The notes: generated from the sequence alone by a model not told the origin. Counted from the first letter of the stretch, positions 45,483 through 53,943 are shown. The stretch is DNA of 64,000 nucleotides from Catenulispora sp. EB89 (GCF_041261445.1 NZ_JBGCCU010000022.1:62001-126000), one strand, 5' to 3'. A program made the numbers and translations.

Positions 45483-45608
45483 TCAGACCGTCTTGCGACG
45501 GCGCTCCTTCTTGGCGAGGCGCACGAGGCGGGCCTCGGCGGCCTGCTTGTGGAGGTCGGCCAGGCGGGCGTGGGCGGCGGCCAGTTCGTAGGTCGAGGCG
45601 AAGTTCAT
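45483..45608 (-). CDS. 41-aa basic helical small protein
   Basis: A short gene starting at the ATG at 45608 with AAGGAG 6 nt upstream, the strongest ribosome site nearby. The peptide is one predicted amphipathic helix: MNFASTYELAAAHARLADLH followed by a Lys/Arg-rich end (KKERRRKTV, net strongly positive). It resembles small actinobacterial proteins of unknown role that could bind nucleic acid. A lower-GC promoter region lies upstream at 45610-45720, and the 45431-45461 hairpin ends it. Confidence 0.75.
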   Translation of the reverse strand: MNFASTYELAAAHARLADLHKQAAEARLVRLAKKERRRKTV

Positions 45609-45791
45609 CGTTGACTCCTTGGATCCTTGTGATCGCTTCGGCTGTATGCCTTCGATTATAAGGACTGTGGGGGCTGGAGTCCAATCGATTGAAGGCGAAA
45701 ATCGGTTGCGCACCTGCGGATATCGATTTGGCGTGAAGTTCGTGCGACGCTGAGGGGAACCAGGGTGGGAAACCGGGCGAAAGGTCGAGCC

Positions 45792-46280
45792 GTGAGTGGT
45801 GCTCAGGCCAGTGGGGGCTTACCCCTGGATGGCGCGTATGCCAACATCCGGCTGCGTCCCGTCGGGGTGGCGGACGTGCCGTTGTTCTTCGAGTACCAGC
45901 GGGATCCGCTCGCGGCCCGCATGGCGGCCGCGACGCCGGTCGCGCGACGTGATCACGACGCGCTGTGGCGCGCGATCCTCGCCGACCCGGCGATCCTGGC
46001 GCGCACGGTCGTGGTCGACGGGGAGGTGGCCGGCTCCCTCACGTCCTGGACCCAGTGGGAGCAGCGCCAGCTCGGCTACTGGTTCGGCCGCGACCACTGG
46101 GGCCGCGGCGTCGCCACCACTGCGCTGGCGCTGTTCCTGGGGGAGATGACGGTCCGGCCGGTCCACGCCTACGTCGCCGGGCACAACGGCGCCTCGCGGC
46201 GTGTGCTGGAGAAGTGCGGCTTCCGGCCGGACGGGATCGAGGGGGACGGGAGCCTGCTCGGCTACGTGCTCGAACTCTGA
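45792..46280 (+). CDS. GNAT family N-acetyltransferase (RimJ-like)
   Basis: A 162-aa acetyltransferase: IRLRPVGVADVPLFFEYQRD opening, LGYWFGRDHWGRGVATTALA with the acetyl-CoA loop (W-G-R-G-V-A), and HNGASRRVLEKCGFRPDG. The GTG at 45792 follows AAAGG; GTG 45765 is an earlier alternative. It converges with the epimerase gene, with a 27-nt gap. Confidence 0.9.
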   Translation: MSGAQASGGLPLDGAYANIRLRPVGVADVPLFFEYQRDPLAARMAAATPVARRDHDALWRAILADPAILARTVVVDGEVAGSLTSWTQWEQRQLGYWFGRDHWGRGVATTALALFLGEMTVRPVHAYVAGHNGASRRVLEKCGFRPDGIEGDGSLLGYVLEL

Positions 46281-46307
46281 ACGATCTGTATCGGGAAGAA
46301 AGCGAAA

Positions 46308-47273
46308 CTACTGACCGGCCTCGGCCAGTGCCTTCGCCTCTTCCTCCTCGGTGAACCCGAACGTCAGCGCCGGCGTCCCGCGCTCGCGGTCCCACGCCAG
46401 CACGTCGGCGACCGTGGTCTCGAACGGCGTCTGCGGCATCCCGGCCGCCACGGCGCGCGCCGGGTCCCGCTGCATGACGTTCCACTCCTCCCGGTCGCGG
46501 ATCAGCGGGAAGAACGAGCCCTGCGCGTCCTGTTCCGGCACCGGCACGATCTCCACCTCCGTCCCGGCGGCCCGCGCACAGGTGTGGATCAGGTCGGCCA
46601 GCGTGATCGGGGTGGCCGGGCCGATCGCGTTGTAGGCGCCGCCGCGGTCGTCCTCGATCAGGCGCACCATCAGGCGGGCCGAGTCGCGCACGTCGATGAG
46701 CTGGATCGGCTGCTCCGGGTGGCCCGGCAGGGCGAGGCGGCCGCCTCGGGTCGCGCGGCGGACGTAGTAGGTCAGGCCGTTCTGCGGATCGTGCGGGCCG
46801 GCGGCCTTGCCGAGGCGCACGATGCTCGCGTGCTCGCCGAAGCGCGCCTGGACGTCGTCCTCGCACGCCACCTTCAGCGGGCCGTACGTCTCCTCGAACA
46901 GCTCCTCGGTGTCGCGCACCGGCTCGCGGCGCGGCGTGTCCTCGGTCGACCCGGGCGCGACGCCCTGGCGCGGGTAGACGGCGTGGCTAGAGACGAACAC
47001 GTAGCGGCCGACGCGGTCGCCGAGGGCGTCCATGGCGTTGTTGACCTGGCGGGGGACGTAGCCGGACGAGTCCACGACCGCGTCCCAGTCGCCGCTTGCC
47101 AGGGCCGAGTAGTCGTCGGTGTCCCGGTCGCCGACCAGGCGCGGGACCTGCGGGAACAAGGCGGCGCCGGAGCGTCCGCGGCTGAAGATGGTCACCTCGT
47201 GGCCGTGGGCGAGGGCGTCCTCGACCACGGCGCGTCCGACGAAGCCGGTACCGCCCAACATCAGAATGCGCAT
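46308..47273 (-). CDS. NAD-dependent epimerase/dehydratase-family reductase
   Basis: A 321-aa extended short-chain dehydrogenase. MRILMLGGTGFVG gives the Rossmann motif (7-13) and SSHAVYP the active-site serine region, with Y replaced or shifted relative to YxxxK (ETYGPLKVACE carries Y-x-x-x-K). LGKAAGPHDPQN and QLIDVRDSARLMV follow. The substrate is probably a nucleotide sugar or similar. The ATG at 47273 is the standard family start; it diverges from an arsR-type gene. Confidence 0.9.
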   Translation of the reverse strand: MRILMLGGTGFVGRAVVEDALAHGHEVTIFSRGRSGAALFPQVPRLVGDRDTDDYSALASGDWDAVVDSSGYVPRQVNNAMDALGDRVGRYVFVSSHAVYPRQGVAPGSTEDTPRREPVRDTEELFEETYGPLKVACEDDVQARFGEHASIVRLGKAAGPHDPQNGLTYYVRRATRGGRLALPGHPEQPIQLIDVRDSARLMVRLIEDDRGGAYNAIGPATPITLADLIHTCARAAGTEVEIVPVPEQDAQGSFFPLIRDREEWNVMQRDPARAVAAGMPQTPFETTVADVLAWDRERGTPALTFGFTEEEEAKALAEAGQ

Positions 47274-47363
47274 TCTGGCGAGCTTACTGAGGGGTCTGCG
47301 GAGCGCGATCTGTTTTTTCGGCCGGGCGGCGGTTGGCGGTTGACGTCCGGAGATGTGAAGCAA

Positions 47364-47369
47364 TACTTT
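47364..47369 (+). promoter_or_regulatory. candidate -10 element within a dyad, for leaderless arsR gene
   Basis: TACTTT ends 6 nt before the ATG at 47376. It overlaps an imperfect dyad TGAAGCAATACTTTCA (47356-47371), which could be the operator through which the regulator represses itself and the MFS gene. Confidence 0.45.
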
Positions 47370-47375
47370 CAGATT

Positions 47376-48074
47376 ATGGTGGGGGAGCGCGAAGAGCGCG
47401 AAGAACAGGCGGAACGCGGCCGATTCGGCGACGTGGTCGTCACCGATCCGCGGATGATGCGGGCGCTGGCGCACCCGGCACGCCTGACGATCATGGACAT
47501 CCTGCGCCGCGAGGGCCCGTCCAGCGCCACGGAACTGGCCCCGCGCGCCGGCATCAGCCCCTCGGCCGCGAGCTGGCACCTCCGGCACCTGGCGAGCTTC
47601 GGCCTGGTCCGCGACGGCGAACCGCACCCCGACGGCCGCGCCCGGCGCTGGGAGGCCGCGGTGCCCGGGTTCCGTTTCGACGTGCCCGCCGACGCCGACA
47701 ACGCCGAGGGCTACACCGCGGCGCGCACGCTGGCGCGGGAGATGATGGCGCACGCGCAGGGCAAGGTGGCCCGCTGGCTGACCGAGGTCGAGCCGGAGCT
47801 GGACGCGGAGTGGAGCCGGGTCGCGGGGGTCTCGGACACCGGGGTCGATGTGGACGCCGCGGAGTTGGCGGCGATCATGGACGGGATCGAGACGGTGCTC
47901 GCGCCGTATGTGAATCGGGAGGCCGGGGAACGGCCTGCGGGGAGTCGGCGGGTGCGGTTGGTGCGGTTCGTGTTGCCGGAAGGGCAGGGGCAGGGCACTG
48001 ATACCGAGGCGGAGTCGCGCACTGCGAATGCGGACCCTGATACGGGGTCGACCGGCATCGGCGGCGGCGTATGA
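47376..48074 (+). CDS. ArsR-family winged-helix regulator
   Basis: A 232-aa regulator. The helix-turn-helix domain spans about 25-95: RALAHPARLTIMDILRREGP, SATELAPRAGISPSAASWHL and RHLASFGLVRDG. No metal-binding cysteines are seen, so it senses a small molecule or protein. The C-terminal 130 residues are helical and acidic. Start chosen on leaderless spacing; a GTG at 47355 is an alternative. It overlaps the MFS gene by ATGA, forming an operon in which the regulator probably represses the transporter. Confidence 0.88.
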   Translation: MVGEREEREEQAERGRFGDVVVTDPRMMRALAHPARLTIMDILRREGPSSATELAPRAGISPSAASWHLRHLASFGLVRDGEPHPDGRARRWEAAVPGFRFDVPADADNAEGYTAARTLAREMMAHAQGKVARWLTEVEPELDAEWSRVAGVSDTGVDVDAAELAAIMDGIETVLAPYVNREAGERPAGSRRVRLVRFVLPEGQGQGTDTEAESRTANADPDTGSTGIGGGV

Positions 48075-49423
48075 CGGCCGGCTCCGCGACCGAGGCTGAA
48101 GTGCCCGCCGCCGCGCCCCATGACCCCCATGACCCCCAAGACCCCCGCTTCCGTCGCTTCTGGCTCGGCGACACCGTCTCCCAGCTCGGCGACCGGGTCA
48201 CCGAGCTCGCGCTTCCGCTGATCGCCTCCGTGACGCTGAAAGCCTCCGCCGCCGAAGCATCGGCGCTCGCCGCCGTGACCTGGACGCCGAATCTGCTCGG
48301 CGTCTTCCTCGGGGCGTGGGTGGACCGGCAGCGCCGGAAGCGCCGCCTGATGATCGGTGCCGATCTGGCCCGTGCCGTTGTCCTGGTGAGCCTGCCGGTC
48401 GCGGCGGCGTTCCATGCCGTGACGCTCGGCCAGCTCTATGTCGTCGCGGCGCTGTGCGGGACTGCGGCGGTGCTGTTCAACACCTCGTATCCGTCCTTCT
48501 TCGCGCGGCTGGTGCCGCGCTCGCGATATGTGTCCGCGAACAGCAAGCTCGCCGGCACCCGCTCCGCCTCCTTCATGGTCGGGCCCGCAGCCGGCGGGGT
48601 GCTGATCGCGGCGACGTCCGCGCCGTTCGCCGTGCTGGCCGACTCGGTGTCGTTCCTGTTCTCGGCGCTGGCGATCAGCCGCGTCCGGATCGCCGAGCCG
48701 CAGCCGCAGCCGCAGCCGCAGCCGAAGCAGCCGCAGGAGTCAGAGCAGGAGTCAGCCGAGCTCTCCCTCGCCCGCCGCGCCAAAGAAGGCATCCTCTACA
48801 TAGCCCGCGAGCCCATCCTGAGATCCACGCTCGCCTGCGCGACCACGGTCAACTTCTTCACCTTCGTCGCCAACACCAGCCTCCTGGTCCTGTTCGCGAA
48901 CCGCGTGCTGCACCTGTCCGGCGGCGTCGTCGGCGTCGCCCTGGGCATCGGGGCGAGCGGCGCGCTGCTGGGCGCGGTCCTCGCGCCGAGGCTCGCGCGC
49001 CGGATCGGCGTCGGACGCGGCGTCGCCGTCGGCGCCGTGCTGTTCCCGGCGCCGATCGCGCTCGTCGCCGTGGCGCACGGCTCGGTGTGGCTGTGCGCGC
49101 TGGTCCTGGGCCTCGCCGAGTTCCTGGGCGGCCTCGGGGTGATGCTGTTCGACGTCAACCTCAACTCGCTGCAGACCGCCGTCATCCACGACGCCGTCCG
49201 CAGCCGCGTCTCCGGCGCCTACACCACCGTCAACTACGGCGTCCGTCCCCTCGGCGCCGTCGTCGGCGGCGTGCTGGCCGGCACGGTCGGGATGCGGCCG
49301 ACGCTGCTCGTCGCGGCCGTCGGCGGGGCGATGTCAGCGCTCTGGCTGCTGACCTCGCCGGTCCTGGGGATCCGTTCTCTCGACCATCTTCAGCCAGGCA
49401 CGCCTCAGCCAGGCCTGCTTTAG
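48071..49423 (+). CDS. MFS transporter (ArsR-linked exporter)
   Basis: A 450-aa 12-helix protein of the type RFRRFWLGDTVSQLGDRVTE. The loop after helix 2 is GAWVDRQRRKRRLMIGADL. The central cytoplasmic loop (about 208-235) contains a Pro-Gln repeat encoded by CCGCAG triplet repeats (about 48699-48740), a potential slippage site that keeps the frame. The N-terminus has a repeated HDP motif (PHDPHDPQDP). It is coupled to the upstream arsR gene. Its last codons lie in a 15-bp tandem repeat. Substrate unknown. Confidence 0.9.
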   Translation: MTAGSATEAEVPAAAPHDPHDPQDPRFRRFWLGDTVSQLGDRVTELALPLIASVTLKASAAEASALAAVTWTPNLLGVFLGAWVDRQRRKRRLMIGADLARAVVLVSLPVAAAFHAVTLGQLYVVAALCGTAAVLFNTSYPSFFARLVPRSRYVSANSKLAGTRSASFMVGPAAGGVLIAATSAPFAVLADSVSFLFSALAISRVRIAEPQPQPQPQPKQPQESEQESAELSLARRAKEGILYIAREPILRSTLACATTVNFFTFVANTSLLVLFANRVLHLSGGVVGVALGIGASGALLGAVLAPRLARRIGVGRGVAVGAVLFPAPIALVAVAHGSVWLCALVLGLAEFLGGLGVMLFDVNLNSLQTAVIHDAVRSRVSGAYTTVNYGVRPLGAVVGGVLAGTVGMRPTLLVAAVGGAMSALWLLTSPVLGIRSLDHLQPGTPQPGLL

Positions 49424-49451
49424 CCAGGCGCGCTCTAGCCAGGCGCGCCGG
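49392..49451. repeat. four 15-bp tandem repeats covering two convergent stop codons
   Basis: The unit AGCCAGGCNCGCNNN occurs four times without gaps. The MFS stop (49421-49423) and the TetR gene stop (49435-49437, opposite strand) both fall at the TAG/CTA made by the unit junction, so repeat-number change would change the tail of both proteins. Confidence 0.85.
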
Positions 49452-50037
49452 GCGAGCCCTCGCCGGACCCGGAACCGTCCGCCAGCGACCGGATCGCGGG
49501 CCGCAGCAGCCCGACGACCTGCTCCGGGTCGGCCTCCGCCAGCGCGTCCGTCTTCAACAGGTGCCGGGAGACCGTGATGCCGAGCACCACGGCGCTGATG
49601 ATCGCCGCCCGGAGGTCCGCGTCCTCGGCGGGGATCGCCTGCGCGATCTGCGCCTGGTAACGGACCGCGGCGGTACCGACGGCGTCGGCAGCCTCCGGGT
49701 TGGTCAGCATCGAGCGCAGGATGGTCAGCGAGGCGACCGGCTCGTTCGCCAGCCGCTCGGCGAGCCCGGCCAGGATGTGTTCGGCGGCCTGCCCGGGCGC
49801 GGCGTCGATCTCCGGCAGCGGGGCGGCGTCGACCACGCGCTGGAAGAGCGCCTGCTTCGACCCGAAGTAGTGCATGACCAGGCCCGCGTCCACCTCCGCC
49901 GCGGCCGCCACGGCCCGGATCGTGGTGCGCTCGTATCCGACGTCGAAGAACGACCTGGTCGCGGCGTCGAGGATGCGGGCTTCAGTGCGGCTGCGCTGTT
50001 GCGCGCGGGAGCCGGGCGGCGGGGGAGCGGCGGTCAT
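49435..50037 (-). CDS. TetR/AcrR family regulator
   Basis: A 200-aa regulator: ARILDAATRSFFDVGYERTT, then the recognition helix in IRAVAAAAEVDAGLVMHYFG and SKQALF. The C-terminal ligand domain is of the TetR_C_17 kind by appearance. The ATG start faces the NTF2-like gene across a 90-bp region with two copies of a palindromic operator, so it probably represses itself and that gene. Confidence 0.92.
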   Translation of the reverse strand: MTAAPPPPGSRAQQRSRTEARILDAATRSFFDVGYERTTIRAVAAAAEVDAGLVMHYFGSKQALFQRVVDAAPLPEIDAAPGQAAEHILAGLAERLANEPVASLTILRSMLTNPEAADAVGTAAVRYQAQIAQAIPAEDADLRAAIISAVVLGITVSRHLLKTDALAEADPEQVVGLLRPAIRSLADGSGSGEGSPGAPG

Positions 50038-50040
50038 CGC

Positions 50041-50064
50041 TTCATTCTACGAGCGTTGACCGAA
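50041..50064. promoter_or_regulatory. TetR operator copy 1
   Basis: TTCATTCTAC-GAGC-GTTGACCGAA starts 4 bp upstream of the tetR start codon. It matches operator copy 2 at 20 of 24 positions in the same orientation and is itself an imperfect palindrome. Confidence 0.7.
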
Positions 50065-50085
50065 GGCGCGGTCCGGTCGTAGGGT

Positions 50086-50109
50086 TTCATTGAACAAGCG
50101 TTGAACGAA
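50086..50109. promoter_or_regulatory. TetR operator copy 2
   Basis: TTCATTGAAC-AAGC-GTTGAACGAA is a near-perfect palindrome (10-bp half-sites with two symmetric mismatches each side or fewer) located 19 bp before the NTF2-like gene start. The two operators are 45 bp apart, about four helical turns, which would place bound repressors on one face of the DNA. Confidence 0.75.
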
Positions 50110-50127
50110 CTGCTTGAGGAGAGTTCC

Positions 50128-50538
50128 ATGTCCACATCCCGCACACCTGCCGAGCTCCTGGACCGTCGCCGCCAGGTGATCCTCGACGGCGACGCCGAAG
50201 GCTTCGCCGCCCTGTTCGCCCCCGACGCCGTGATCGACATGCCCTTCGAGGGGACGCCGGACGCTCCGCTGCGCATCGAGGGCCAGGAGGCCATCCGCGA
50301 TTACGCGCAGCGCATGATGAACTCGCCGGTGCGCATCGAAGAGTTCGACGTGACCGCACTCCACCAGACACAGGACTCTGAGGTGCTCGTCGTCGAGATG
50401 CGCACGATCGGGACCGTCACCACGACCGGCAAGCCGTTCAGCGTGACGTCGGTCCAGATCCTCCACCTTCGCGACGGCCTCATCACGCTGTTCCGCGCGT
50501 ACGGCGACCCCCGCGTCCTGGCACAGGCCGGCCGCTAA
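50128..50538 (+). CDS. nuclear transport factor 2 (SnoaL-like) family protein
   Basis: A 136-aa cone-shaped alpha+beta fold protein: [40 protein letters not shown] and [20 protein letters not shown] are typical of SnoaL-like proteins used as isomerases, hydrolases or binding proteins. ATG 50128 has GAGGAGAG upstream. It is regulated, by position, by the divergent TetR protein, and its stop overlaps the xylulokinase stop by 4 nt. Confidence 0.9.
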   Translation: MSTSRTPAELLDRRRQVILDGDAEGFAALFAPDAVIDMPFEGTPDAPLRIEGQEAIRDYAQRMMNSPVRIEEFDVTALHQTQDSEVLVVEMRTIGTVTTTGKPFSVTSVQILHLRDGLITLFRAYGDPRVLAQAGR

Positions 50539-52007
50539 GCGTCCCGGTATTCGTGGTACCGCTCCCGCAGCCACGGCACCGGCTCGGCCTCGGACCGCTC
50601 CGCCTCGCAGGGGCCCCACGCCGGCGGCTCGTCCGCGCCGCTCGTGCTGAGCATGCCGCTGCCGCTCAACGCCCAAGCCGCCTGCATGGCGGCACCGTCC
50701 GCGACGTAGTCGGTGGCGCGCGGCACCAGCACCGGCCGGCCCAGAATCGCCGGCGCTATCGCCCGCACCGCCTCCGACCGTGACGCGCCTCCGACCAGCA
50801 GGATGCGCTCCACCGGGACGCCGACCGCCGTCAGCGCGTCCAGACCGTCGGCCAAACCGCACAGCACGCCCTCGATGTAGGCGCGGGCCAGGTGAGCGGG
50901 GGTGGAGTTGGTCAGGCGCAGGCCGTGCAGGGTGCCGGTGGCGTCCGGACGGTTCGGCGTCCGCTCGCCTTCCAGGTACGGGATCAGCGTCAGGCCGTCG
51001 GCTCCGGCCGGGGCCGACAACGCCAGCCGCGACAGTTCCCCGAGGCTCACGCCGAGCAGCGCGGCGGCCGCGTCCAGGACCCGCGCGGCGTTGAGCGTGC
51101 AGACCAGCGGCAGATATCGGCCGGTGGCGTCGGCGAAGCCCGCGACCGCGCCGGTCGGGTCGGCCGTCGGGGCGTCGCAGCACGCGAACACCGTGCCGGA
51201 GGTGCCTATCGACACCACCACGTCGCCCGGCCGCGCGCCCAGGCCCAGCGCCGCGGCCGCGTTGTCGCCGGCCCCGGCGGCGACCAGCAGCGGGTTCAGT
51301 CCGGCCGCGCCGAGCCGGATGCGCGGGGAGTCCGCCGGGGCGAAGCCGGCCGAGGGCTGCAGGATCCGCGCAGGCTCGGACGGGCCGAGGACGGCGGGCA
51401 CCAGCGGCTGCCGACCGAAGGCCAGTTCCAGCAGGTCCGGGCGGTAGGCGCCGGCGGCCGCGGAGTAGTAGCCGGTGCCGGAGGCGTCGCTGCGGTCGGT
51501 GGTCAGGGTCCTGATGTCGCGGCCGTCGGTCAGCTTCCAGGTCAGCCAGTCGTGCGGCAGGCAGACCGCCGCGGTGGACTTGGCGCGCGCCGGCTCGTGC
51601 TCGGCGAGCCAGCGCAGCTTGGCGACGGTCAGCGAGGCGACCGGGACGGTGCCGACGGCGTCCGCCCACGCCGCCGCGCCGAGTTCGGCGACCAGGTCGG
51701 CGGCGGCGCGCGCGGACCGGGTGTCGTTCCACAGCAGCCCCGGGCGCACCACCGCGCCCTCGTCGTCCAGGCACACCATGCCGTGCTGCTGCCCGGCGAT
51801 CGAGACCGCGGCGACGTCCTCCAGCCCGCCGGCCTCGGCCACGGCCTGCCCGAGGGCCTCCCACCAGGCCGAGGGGTGGACCTCGGTGCCGTCCGGGTGC
51901 GCCGCCGAGCCCCGGCGGACCACGGCGCCGGTGCCGGCCTCGCGGATCACCACCTGGCACCACCGCGTCGCGGAATCGACGCCCGCGACCAGGGCATTAC
52001 GGGTCAT
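50535..52007 (-). CDS. xylB: xylulokinase
   Basis: A 490-aa FGGY-family sugar kinase that phosphorylates D-xylulose with [19 protein letters not shown] is the N-terminal phosphate loop region, [13 protein letters not shown] and LLWNDTRS bind sugar, the FGGY signature region is near [15 protein letters not shown], and [14 protein letters not shown] is the adenosine motif. Length fits. No xylA or xylose regulator is adjacent, and a related pentulose or polyol is possible as substrate. Confidence 0.88.
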   Translation of the reverse strand: MTRNALVAGVDSATRWCQVVIREAGTGAVVRRGSAAHPDGTEVHPSAWWEALGQAVAEAGGLEDVAAVSIAGQQHGMVCLDDEGAVVRPGLLWNDTRSARAAADLVAELGAAAWADAVGTVPVASLTVAKLRWLAEHEPARAKSTAAVCLPHDWLTWKLTDGRDIRTLTTDRSDASGTGYYSAAAGAYRPDLLELAFGRQPLVPAVLGPSEPARILQPSAGFAPADSPRIRLGAAGLNPLLVAAGAGDNAAAALGLGARPGDVVVSIGTSGTVFACCDAPTADPTGAVAGFADATGRYLPLVCTLNAARVLDAAAALLGVSLGELSRLALSAPAGADGLTLIPYLEGERTPNRPDATGTLHGLRLTNSTPAHLARAYIEGVLCGLADGLDALTAVGVPVERILLVGGASRSEAVRAIAPAILGRPVLVPRATDYVADGAAMQAAWALSGSGMLSTSGADEPPAWGPCEAERSEAEPVPWLRERYHEYRDA

Positions 52008-52198
52008 TGACAGGCACTCCCGGCGCGACGTTGCGAATCATTCGACACGTGAACTTAGCATCGCCGCGCGGTGTCCGGCGGGGCCCCCGGCGCCGCGGCC
52101 ACCGCCGCCGACCAGGTATCAGTCCTCGATGATCATCGGCTACGCTGATCCACACGCGGGACGCCCACCGCGCGAGGCCGCCACCGGGAGGGTCGAAA

Positions 52199-53041
52199 GT
52201 GACCGACGAGTCGATCAGCGAGGACGGCGCCGCGCGGCTGCCGGACTGGACACCTCCGGACATAGACCGCAGCAAGGCCCATCCCGCGCGCATCTACGAC
52301 TACCTGCTCGGCGGCAAGGACAACTTCGACGTCGACCGCGAGGCCGCCGAGGTCGCGCTGAAGCTGATGCCCGAGCTGCGCGGCATGGCCCGGGTCAACC
52401 GCGCCTTCCTGGGCCGCGCGGTCCGGCACCTCGCCGAGGCCGGCATCACGCAGTTCCTGGACATCGGCACCGGCATCCCCGGCCCCGGCAACACCGGCGA
52501 GATCGCCCGGAGCATCCACCCCGACGCCCGCGTGGTCTACGTCGACTACGACCCGATCGTCTCCGCGCACTCCCGGGCGCTGCTGGCCGGCGCCGACCCG
52601 GAGCTGACCGCGATCGTGCAGGCCGACGTCCGCGAGCCGAAGACCATCCTGGACAACGGCACCGTGCACGCGGTCCTGGACTTCGACAAGCCGGTCGCGG
52701 TCCTGATGGTCGCCGTCCTGCACTTCGTCTCCGACGCCGAGGACGCCCACGGCATCGCGGCGCAGTTCGTCGACGTCCTGGCCCCCGGCAGCGCCCTCGC
52801 CGTCTCGCACGCCTCCGAGGGCCACGTGCCCGGCAAGTTCGGCGCCGCCCGCAAGGGCTGGAACAACGCCACCTCCCAGCTGGTCCTGCGCGACCGCGAG
52901 GAGATCGCCGGATTCTTCACCGGCACCGAGCTGCTGGACCCCGGCGTGGTGATCATCCCCGGCTGGCGGCCGGACCAGGAGCTCACTGATGAGGAGCGGT
53001 CGCTGGACTACGGACACGCGGCGGTCGGGATCAAGCGGTAG
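52199..53041 (+). CDS. SAM-dependent methyltransferase (PF04672/DUF574 type)
   Basis: A 280-aa actinobacterial SAM methyltransferase. The family N-terminus is LPDWTPPDIDRSKAHPARIY followed by DYLLGGKDNFDVDRE; the SAM loop is FLDIGTGIPGPGNT, then VVYVDYDPIVSAHS and LMVAVLHFV. Substrates of this expanded family are unknown. The GTG start has GGGAGGG upstream. A fragment of a paralogue lies at 55836-55898. A long hairpin follows. Confidence 0.92.
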   Translation: MTDESISEDGAARLPDWTPPDIDRSKAHPARIYDYLLGGKDNFDVDREAAEVALKLMPELRGMARVNRAFLGRAVRHLAEAGITQFLDIGTGIPGPGNTGEIARSIHPDARVVYVDYDPIVSAHSRALLAGADPELTAIVQADVREPKTILDNGTVHAVLDFDKPVAVLMVAVLHFVSDAEDAHGIAAQFVDVLAPGSALAVSHASEGHVPGKFGAARKGWNNATSQLVLRDREEIAGFFTGTELLDPGVVIIPGWRPDQELTDEERSLDYGHAAVGIKR

Positions 53042-53063
53042 GGGCGAACAGGGGCGTCGACCG

Positions 53064-53116
53064 AAAGGCGAACACTTCTTCGCGAACGGGGGTTCGCAAA
53101 GAGGCGTTCGCCTTTT
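53064..53116. terminator. long concentric hairpin: terminator and/or ArsR operator
   Basis: AAAGGCGAAC (53064-53073) is perfectly repeated in inverted form as GTTCGCCTTT (53106-53115); inside, GCGAAC (53082-53087) and GTTCGC (53092-53097) form a second inverted repeat with exactly the same centre. The bases between also largely pair, giving a stem of about 24 bp with loop GGGG and a trailing TTTT. It lies 22 nt after the methyltransferase stop and ends 13 nt before the next start, so it can act both as a terminator and as a regulator site. Confidence 0.75.
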
Positions 53117-53121
53117 ATCGT
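53116..53121 (+). promoter_or_regulatory. candidate -10 element for arsR-type gene
   Basis: TATCGT ends 7 nt before the ATG at 53129 and directly overlaps the right edge of the long dyad, so a protein bound there would block transcription. No ribosome site is seen. Confidence 0.35.
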
Positions 53122-53128
53122 GCGGTGC

Positions 53129-53725
53129 ATGCCAGCCGAACAGCCGGATCCTGATCCCTTGGCGCCGCATCCCGAGCGCGACATCGTGCTCGACACCACG
53201 GCGCTGCGCGTCCTGGCGCACCCGATGCGCCTGAGCTTCCTGCACTACCTGCGCGACCACGGCCCGGCCACCGGCCGCAGCCTCGCCGGGCACTTCGCCC
53301 TCGACTCCGGCGCGGTCAGCTACCACCTGCGCAAGCTCGCGGCGGGCGGGTTGATCGAGGAGGACGTCGAGCGCGGCACGCGGCGCGACCGGTGGTGGCG
53401 GGTCGCGCGGCCGGCGCTGTATCACGATCCTGCCACGCACCCGAGCGGTGACGGTCAGGAGGATAGCCGCACCTATCTGCACTCGACGCTCCTTGCTTAC
53501 GGTGACGCGCTTCGGCGTTACGCGGCCGAGGTTCCGCATCTCGGCGAGGACTGGCTGAACGTCACGATGACCAGCGAGCGCTCCCTGCGGCTGGCGCCGA
53601 CCCAGCTCACCGAGCTCAAGAGGGAACTCGTGGCGACGATCGACCGCTATCGCGACCTGCCCGAGCTGCCTGACTCGCGGCCGGTGTCGATCCACATTCA
53701 CGCGCTGCCACCGCCGGAACGATGA
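53129..53725 (+). CDS. ArsR-like winged-helix regulator
   Basis: A 198-aa regulator. TALRVLAHPMRLSFLHYLRD, ATGRSLAGHFALDSGAVSYHL and RKLAAGGLIEEDVERGTRRD, cut here into parts, form the winged helix; the rest is helical. It resembles the ArsR/HTH_20 regulators that sit before MFS genes in actinobacteria. The stop overlaps an ATG (ATGA) at 53722 that begins a chain of micro-ORFs leading to the MFS gene. The dyad at 53064-53115 is the probable operator. Confidence 0.88.
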   Translation: MPAEQPDPDPLAPHPERDIVLDTTALRVLAHPMRLSFLHYLRDHGPATGRSLAGHFALDSGAVSYHLRKLAAGGLIEEDVERGTRRDRWWRVARPALYHDPATHPSGDGQEDSRTYLHSTLLAYGDALRRYAAEVPHLGEDWLNVTMTSERSLRLAPTQLTELKRELVATIDRYRDLPELPDSRPVSIHIHALPPPER

Positions 53726-53838
53726 CCGCGAACCGCGCGGCGTCCTGCGCTCGGCCACCGGCCGCAGCCTCGCCTGGCCGCACGATGAGCGGCGGCGTCC
53801 TGCGCTGGGCCAAGGCCTGCACTCGCGTGGACACGTGA
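53722..53838 (+). CDS. upstream ORF 1 (38 aa) in relay before MFS gene
   Basis: Begins at the ATG overlapping the arsR stop and ends at a TGA whose last base is the first base of the next ATG (TGATG). Its second half is MSGGVLRWAKACTRVDT, a copy of the MFS N-terminus (MSGAVLRW). Whether the peptide is made or only serves reinitiation is unknown. Confidence 0.4.
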   Translation: MTANRAASCARPPAAASPGRTMSGGVLRWAKACTRVDT

Positions 53839-53943
53839 TGAGCGGCGGCGTCCTGCGTTGGGTCAAGGCCTGCACTCGCGCGGACACGCGATGAGCGGCG
53901 CTGTCCTGCGCTGGGCCAAGGCCTGCACTCGCGTGGACACGCG
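53785..53943 (+). repeat. three exact-length 53-bp tandem repeats of the MFS start region
   Basis: Units begin ATGAGCGGCG at 53785, 53838 and 53891, and the fourth start at 53944 is the true MFS gene, whose first 24 bp match the unit before it diverges. Units differ by only a few substitutions. A weaker, older copy may be present at 53741-53784. Because 53 is not divisible by 3, each unit changes frame. Confidence 0.95.
53838..53894 (+). CDS. upstream ORF 2 (18 aa)
   Basis: MSGGVLRWVKACTRADTR, starting at the shared base of TGATG and ending at a TGA that overlaps the next ATG as ATGA. Encoded by repeat unit 2. Confidence 0.4.
   Translation: MSGGVLRWVKACTRADTR

Noticed and set aside
53785-53943. 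CRISPR array
   Set aside because: The 53-bp units are contiguous with no unique spacers, and no cas genes are present.
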